The notes under the pieces were generated by a model, which was not told where the DNA came from, did no database searches, and saw only the letters and a list, made by a program, of their open reading frames with translations. A program made the position numbers and the translations under genes. Shown here one piece after another: positions 60,664 through 64,000 of a stretch of DNA of 64,000 nucleotides (the stretch's first letter is position 1; every line of letters begins with the position of its first letter). The DNA is from an uncultured Lachnospiraceae bacterium (lineage in GTDB: Bacteria; Bacillota; Clostridia; Lachnospirales; Lachnospiraceae): NCBI GenBank assembly GCA_949471785.1, contig CASWRE010000003.1, forward strand, positions 62,001-126,000, given 5' to 3'.

Positions 60664-62076
60664 ATGGCGAAACAGAAAAAGAAAAAAATCTGGAAATGGC
60701 TGGCAGGCGGTGTCCTGCTGTTTATTGTGGCGGTGTGCGGCATTTGCTATGCGGGCGTGACCTACCATTATACTACCCATTTCTTTAAAGGAACAATCAT
60801 TAATGGCATAGATTGCAGTAATCTGACCGTTGAGGAGGTAAAATACAAGATTGAAGATGAGCTCATGACCTACGCGGTCAGCATCCGGGAGCGGGGAGGC
60901 GTGACGGAGCGCCTGCTGGCTTCTCAATTGGGCATGTCCTATGTGGATGATCAGTCGGTGGACAGGCTGATGGCGGAGCAGAACCCGGTCACATGGATTA
61001 CCCATCTGTCAAAGGAAGCAGAGACGACGGTATCCGCCGCTACGGAATATGACAAGGAGAGGACGGATCAATCGGTGAAAGCATTGCAGGCTTTTGCCGA
61101 GGGAAATTATACTTCACCGGAAGACGCCCGGGTGGAGAAAGGGGAGACCAGTTATGAGATTGTCCCGGAAGTGGAGGGTAATGAGCTGAAACTGGACGAT
61201 GTTCTGAATGCGGTTCACGCAGCCGTGGAGAACGGCGAGACAGAAGTGAATCTGGACGAACTGGGCTGCTATAAGGAACCGGAAGTCCGCAGTGATGATA
61301 AACGGCTGAATAATCTCGTGGAATCTTCCAATCAATATCTGAATTCGGAGACCACCTATGATTTTGGAGGCGGAGACAGGGATGTGGTCATAGACGCCGA
61401 GCGGGTGATGGAATGGCTGGTGGAGGGTGACGACGGTAAGTTTGTCCTGGATGAAGATAAAGTGGCTGAGTTTGTCAAAACAGAGATGGCATATAAATAT
61501 GACACCTTCGGTCTGACGCATACCTTTACCACCCATAGCGGCAAGACCATCGAATTAAAGGGAGGAGATTACGGTTGGTGTATCAACCGGGACAAAACCA
61601 CGGAACAGCTTATTGAGGCCATTCAGTCCGGCGAGAAGCAGAAGCTGGAGCCGGAGTATCTGTACTCGGCCAAGGACCGTTCGGCCAATGATATCGGCGA
61701 CACCTATGTGGAGATCAGCATCAGCGCCCAGAAGATGTGGTGCTATAAAGACGGCAAGTGCATCGTTACGACGGATGTGGTCACGGGCTGTCCGGCCAAG
61801 GGGGATGATACGCCCAAGGGCAGCGTATGGGCCATAGACGCCAAGAAGAGGAACGCCACGTTAGGCACGATGGATACCATGGGGTACAGTTCGCCGGTAG
61901 ATTTCTGGATGCCCTTTACGGGTAACGTAGGTATCCATGACGCGGCCTGGAGAAACAGCTTCGGTGGAAATATTTATAAGAATAATGGTTCTCACGGCTG
62001 TGTGAATACGCCTCATGGCGCGGCGGAGAAAATTTATAACGCTGTGGAGATCGGAACGGCGGTAATCGTATACTAA
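60664..62076 (+). CDS. L,D-transpeptidase (YkuD) with peptidoglycan-binding domains
   Basis: 470 residues. A basic N terminus and one membrane helix (~11-35) anchor the protein outside the cell. PG-binding_4-type domains span ~85-330, and the YkuD domain (~345-470) ends with HDAAWRNSFGG and the catalytic GSHGCVNTP. It makes 3-3 cross-links or attaches proteins in the wall. ATG 60664 has GGGGAGGG upstream; ATG 60577 would overlap the promoter. It lies 42 bases upstream of ddl, so they may be co-transcribed. Confidence 0.9.
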   Translation: MAKQKKKKIWKWLAGGVLLFIVAVCGICYAGVTYHYTTHFFKGTIINGIDCSNLTVEEVKYKIEDELMTYAVSIRERGGVTERLLASQLGMSYVDDQSVDRLMAEQNPVTWITHLSKEAETTVSAATEYDKERTDQSVKALQAFAEGNYTSPEDARVEKGETSYEIVPEVEGNELKLDDVLNAVHAAVENGETEVNLDELGCYKEPEVRSDDKRLNNLVESSNQYLNSETTYDFGGGDRDVVIDAERVMEWLVEGDDGKFVLDEDKVAEFVKTEMAYKYDTFGLTHTFTTHSGKTIELKGGDYGWCINRDKTTEQLIEAIQSGEKQKLEPEYLYSAKDRSANDIGDTYVEISISAQKMWCYKDGKCIVTTDVVTGCPAKGDDTPKGSVWAIDAKKRNATLGTMDTMGYSSPVDFWMPFTGNVGIHDAAWRNSFGGNIYKNNGSHGCVNTPHGAAEKIYNAVEIGTAVIVY

Positions 62077-62118
62077 TAGAAAGATAAAGGCTGCGGCGAA
62101 AGGCCGCTGGAGGAAAAT

Positions 62119-63141
62119 ATGAATATTGTAGTATTGGCAGGAGGTATCAGCACCGAGCGGGCGGTATCCATTGTGTCCGGTACCGGCGTATGCCGGGCGT
62201 TGAGGGAAAGAGGCCACAGGGCCGTTCTGGTGGATGTATACGGCGGCGTGGAGAAGGATGCTTCCAGGGAGTTGTTTCCGGAGGCCTATGATGTGGATGA
62301 AGCTGCGGCTTATATCCGTTCCTTTGATGAAAAAATCGAGCAGATGCAGGCTTCGGGAAGGGAGTTTTTCGGACCGGGGGTGTTAGAGCTCTGCCGGGCG
62401 GCGGAAGTGGTATTTCTGGCTCTGCACGGCGCTGACGGCGAAAACGGAAAGGTACAGGCGGCTTTTGATCTGTTCGGTATCCGTTATACGGGCACGGGGC
62501 ATCTGAGCAGCGCCCTGGCTATGGATAAGGGGCTGAGCCGCAGGCTTATGCAGGCGGCGGGAGTGCCGATGCCGGAGGGAACGAAGCTGGTAAAGGGCAT
62601 GGAAACCGGGCTTGCAGGTCTGGGGCTGGCCTGCCCGGTGGTGGTGAAGCCCTGTTGCGGCGGCTCCAGCGTGGGCGTGAGTATTGCCCGCGATCCGGAG
62701 GAGTACGAGGCGGCTTTGAAAGAAGCTTTTTCCTATGAGGAGGAAGTGATTGTTGAGGAGTATGTGGCCGGCCGGGAGTTTTCTGTGGGGGTTGTGGACG
62801 GTAAGGCCCTGCCGGTGATTGAAATTGCGCCCCTGAACGGGTTCTATGATTATAAAAACAAGTATTCGGCGGGGGCCACCGTGGAGACTTGTCCGGCCCG
62901 GATTACGGAGGAACAGACCGTCGAGATGCAGCGGCTGGCCCTTCTCGGAAATGACGCGCTGGGGATTCGCGGCTATTCTCGTCTGGATTTTCTGATGGGC
63001 GAGGACGGCCGGATCTGCTGCCTGGAGGCGAATACGCTGCCGGGTATGACGCCCACCAGCCTGATTCCCCAGGAGGCTGCGGCCCTGGGTATGGGTTACG
63101 GAGAGTTTTGCGAGCGGCTGATTCAAGTGTCAATACAGTGA
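62119..63141 (+). CDS. ddl: D-alanine--D-alanine ligase
   Basis: 340 residues. An ATP-grasp enzyme making D-Ala-D-Ala for peptidoglycan. Seen: VLAGGISTERAVSIVSG, VFLALHGADGENGKVQ, PVVVKPCCGGSSVGVS, EEYVAGREFSVGVV and the C-terminal EANTLPGMTPTSLIPQEA. GGAGGAAAA precedes the ATG. Followed by murF. Confidence 0.94.
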   Translation: MNIVVLAGGISTERAVSIVSGTGVCRALRERGHRAVLVDVYGGVEKDASRELFPEAYDVDEAAAYIRSFDEKIEQMQASGREFFGPGVLELCRAAEVVFLALHGADGENGKVQAAFDLFGIRYTGTGHLSSALAMDKGLSRRLMQAAGVPMPEGTKLVKGMETGLAGLGLACPVVVKPCCGGSSVGVSIARDPEEYEAALKEAFSYEEEVIVEEYVAGREFSVGVVDGKALPVIEIAPLNGFYDYKNKYSAGATVETCPARITEEQTVEMQRLALLGNDALGIRGYSRLDFLMGEDGRICCLEANTLPGMTPTSLIPQEAAALGMGYGEFCERLIQVSIQ

Positions 63142-63169
63142 GAAGAGCATAAACTATAAGTATATGATC

Positions 63170-63196
63170 CGGGGATGCCCCTGATGAGGCATCCCC
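63170..63196 (+). other. Hairpin between ddl and murF
   Basis: GGGGATGCC and GGCATCCCC around a short loop; no T-run follows, so it is a weak terminator or an RNA-stabilising element within the cell-wall operon. Confidence 0.45.
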
Positions 63197-63272
63197 GCGT
63201 TTGTGTAAGAGGAACAGGAACGAGAAAATTCCTCCGGAATGAAATTACATAGAGGAAAAAGGAGAAGTTTAT

Positions 63273-64000
63273 ATGAAGCATATGACCTTGCAACGTATCG
63301 CGGAAGCTTGCCGCGGGGTATATCATGGACCGGAGGAATTGTTGGAGAAGGAGATTTCGTCGATTACCATTGACAGCCGCGAAGTGGAGAAAGGCGCGCT
63401 GTTTGTACCAATCGTAGGCGTTCATGCGGATGGCCATTCCTTTATAGAACAGGTGATGGAGAAGGGAGCCATGGTCACGCTGTCGGAGCGTGAGCTGGGT
63501 TCGCGGCCCTATCCGTACATACGGGTGATGTCCTGTCTGCGGGCGGTGCGGTACATTGCGGAGGCATATCTGAAAGAGCTTAAAATCCCTGTAGTGGGGG
63601 TCACCGGAAGTGTGGGGAAAACCAGTACGAAGGAAGTGATCGCAGCGGTATTGGCCAGGAAGTTCCGGGTATTAAAGACGCAGGGCAACCATAATAACGA
63701 GCTGGGTCTTCCCCTCACCGTGTTTTCTCTGAGGGAAGAGGATGAAATTGCCGTCCTGGAGATGGGGATCAGTAATTTCGGCGAGATGACCCGTCTGGCC
63801 CGGATCGCCCGGCCGGATGTGGGGGTGATTACGAATATCGGCTGGTGCCATCTGGAAAATCTGAAAAGCCGGGAGGGAGTCTTTCAGGCAAAAACAGAAC
63901 TTCTGGAATGGATCAAGCCGGAGGGGCGGATAATTTTGAACGGCGACGATGATATGCTGTGCCGGGTAGAAGAGTGCAGAGGTTTGAAACCGGTGTTTTT
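63273..64000 (+). CDS. murF: UDP-MurNAc-tripeptide--D-Ala-D-Ala ligase, 5' part
   Basis: The first 242 residues; the gene runs off the end of the window. ITIDSREVEKGALFVPIVG is the N-terminal uridine-binding domain, VVGVTGSVGKTSTKE the ATP-binding loop, and TQGNHNNELGLPLTVF with AVLEMGISNFGEM complete the MurF signature. It adds the D-Ala-D-Ala made by Ddl, encoded just upstream. AAAAAGGAGAAG precedes ATG 63273. Confidence 0.93.
   Translation, partial: MKHMTLQRIAEACRGVYHGPEELLEKEISSITIDSREVEKGALFVPIVGVHADGHSFIEQVMEKGAMVTLSERELGSRPYPYIRVMSCLRAVRYIAEAYLKELKIPVVGVTGSVGKTSTKEVIAAVLARKFRVLKTQGNHNNELGLPLTVFSLREEDEIAVLEMGISNFGEMTRLARIARPDVGVITNIGWCHLENLKSREGVFQAKTELLEWIKPEGRIILNGDDDMLCRVEECRGLKPVF

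Overview
The window reads as chromosomal DNA of a moderately GC-rich, anaerobic, gut-type Firmicute, most likely a Lachnospiraceae relative (inference). The signs are type III glutamine synthetase, a free-standing Spo0A effector domain, class II aldolase, 4Fe-4S aldo/keto reductases, an energy-coupling-factor cobalt transporter under a cobalamin riboswitch, and glycan cassettes of the gut-clostridial type. No rRNA, tRNA, CRISPR array, IS element or phage gene was seen.

Layout. 1-6760 is a forward operon for acetylated beta-mannan oligosaccharides: cellobiose 2-epimerase (5' end outside the window), GH130 mannosylglucose phosphorylase, two SGNH acetylesterases (CE2-like and CE17-like), phosphohexomutase and mannose-6-phosphate isomerase. 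Together they carry mannobiose to fructose-6-phosphate. A membrane protein broken by an amber codon and a DUF624 protein follow. 8.1-15 kb is mixed housekeeping: Spo0A-C domain, DUF1846, an sdpR-sdpI pair with two matching operators, a hendecad-repeat coiled-coil protein, truA and proC. 15.4-18.5 kb is the cobalt ECF transporter, split as cbiQ-cbiO, then cobalamin riboswitch, then cbiM-cbiN. 18.7-28.3 kb holds a secreted FN3 protein, a LysR regulator, an extra DnaK, an AEC transporter, a four-gene ECF-sigma envelope module and a trigger-factor-like lipoprotein. 28.4-37.4 kb is a fucosyl-oligosaccharide locus (binding protein, two permeases, two LacI regulators, GH29 fucosidase). In it one permease and one URO-D family gene are visibly broken.

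37.4-53.7 kb contains metA, then a CUT2-type ABC importer followed by an unusual catabolic set: a UGSC-like fusion protein, an FAD oxidoreductase, UbiX, a URO-D/corrinoid-methyltransferase-like protein, UbiD, an iron alcohol dehydrogenase, an LpdD-like prenyl-FMN chaperone and a LysR regulator. An MBL-fold hydrolase and a Gfo/Idh/MocA oxidoreductase lie beyond. I regard this as the most likely undescribed system: import plus prenylated-FMN (de)carboxylation and redox processing of an unknown, perhaps aromatic or unsaturated, acid. 53.9-64 kb returns to core functions: Fe-S aldo/keto reductase, a thioredoxin-reductase-like flavoprotein lacking NADPH motifs, class II aldolase, glutamine synthetase III, a methyltransferase, an L,D-transpeptidase, Ddl and the start of MurF.

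Three genes (6825, 33251, 36515) carry disruptions that could be real decay or assembly errors; read data would decide. All family calls rest on reading the translated sequence, with no database search.
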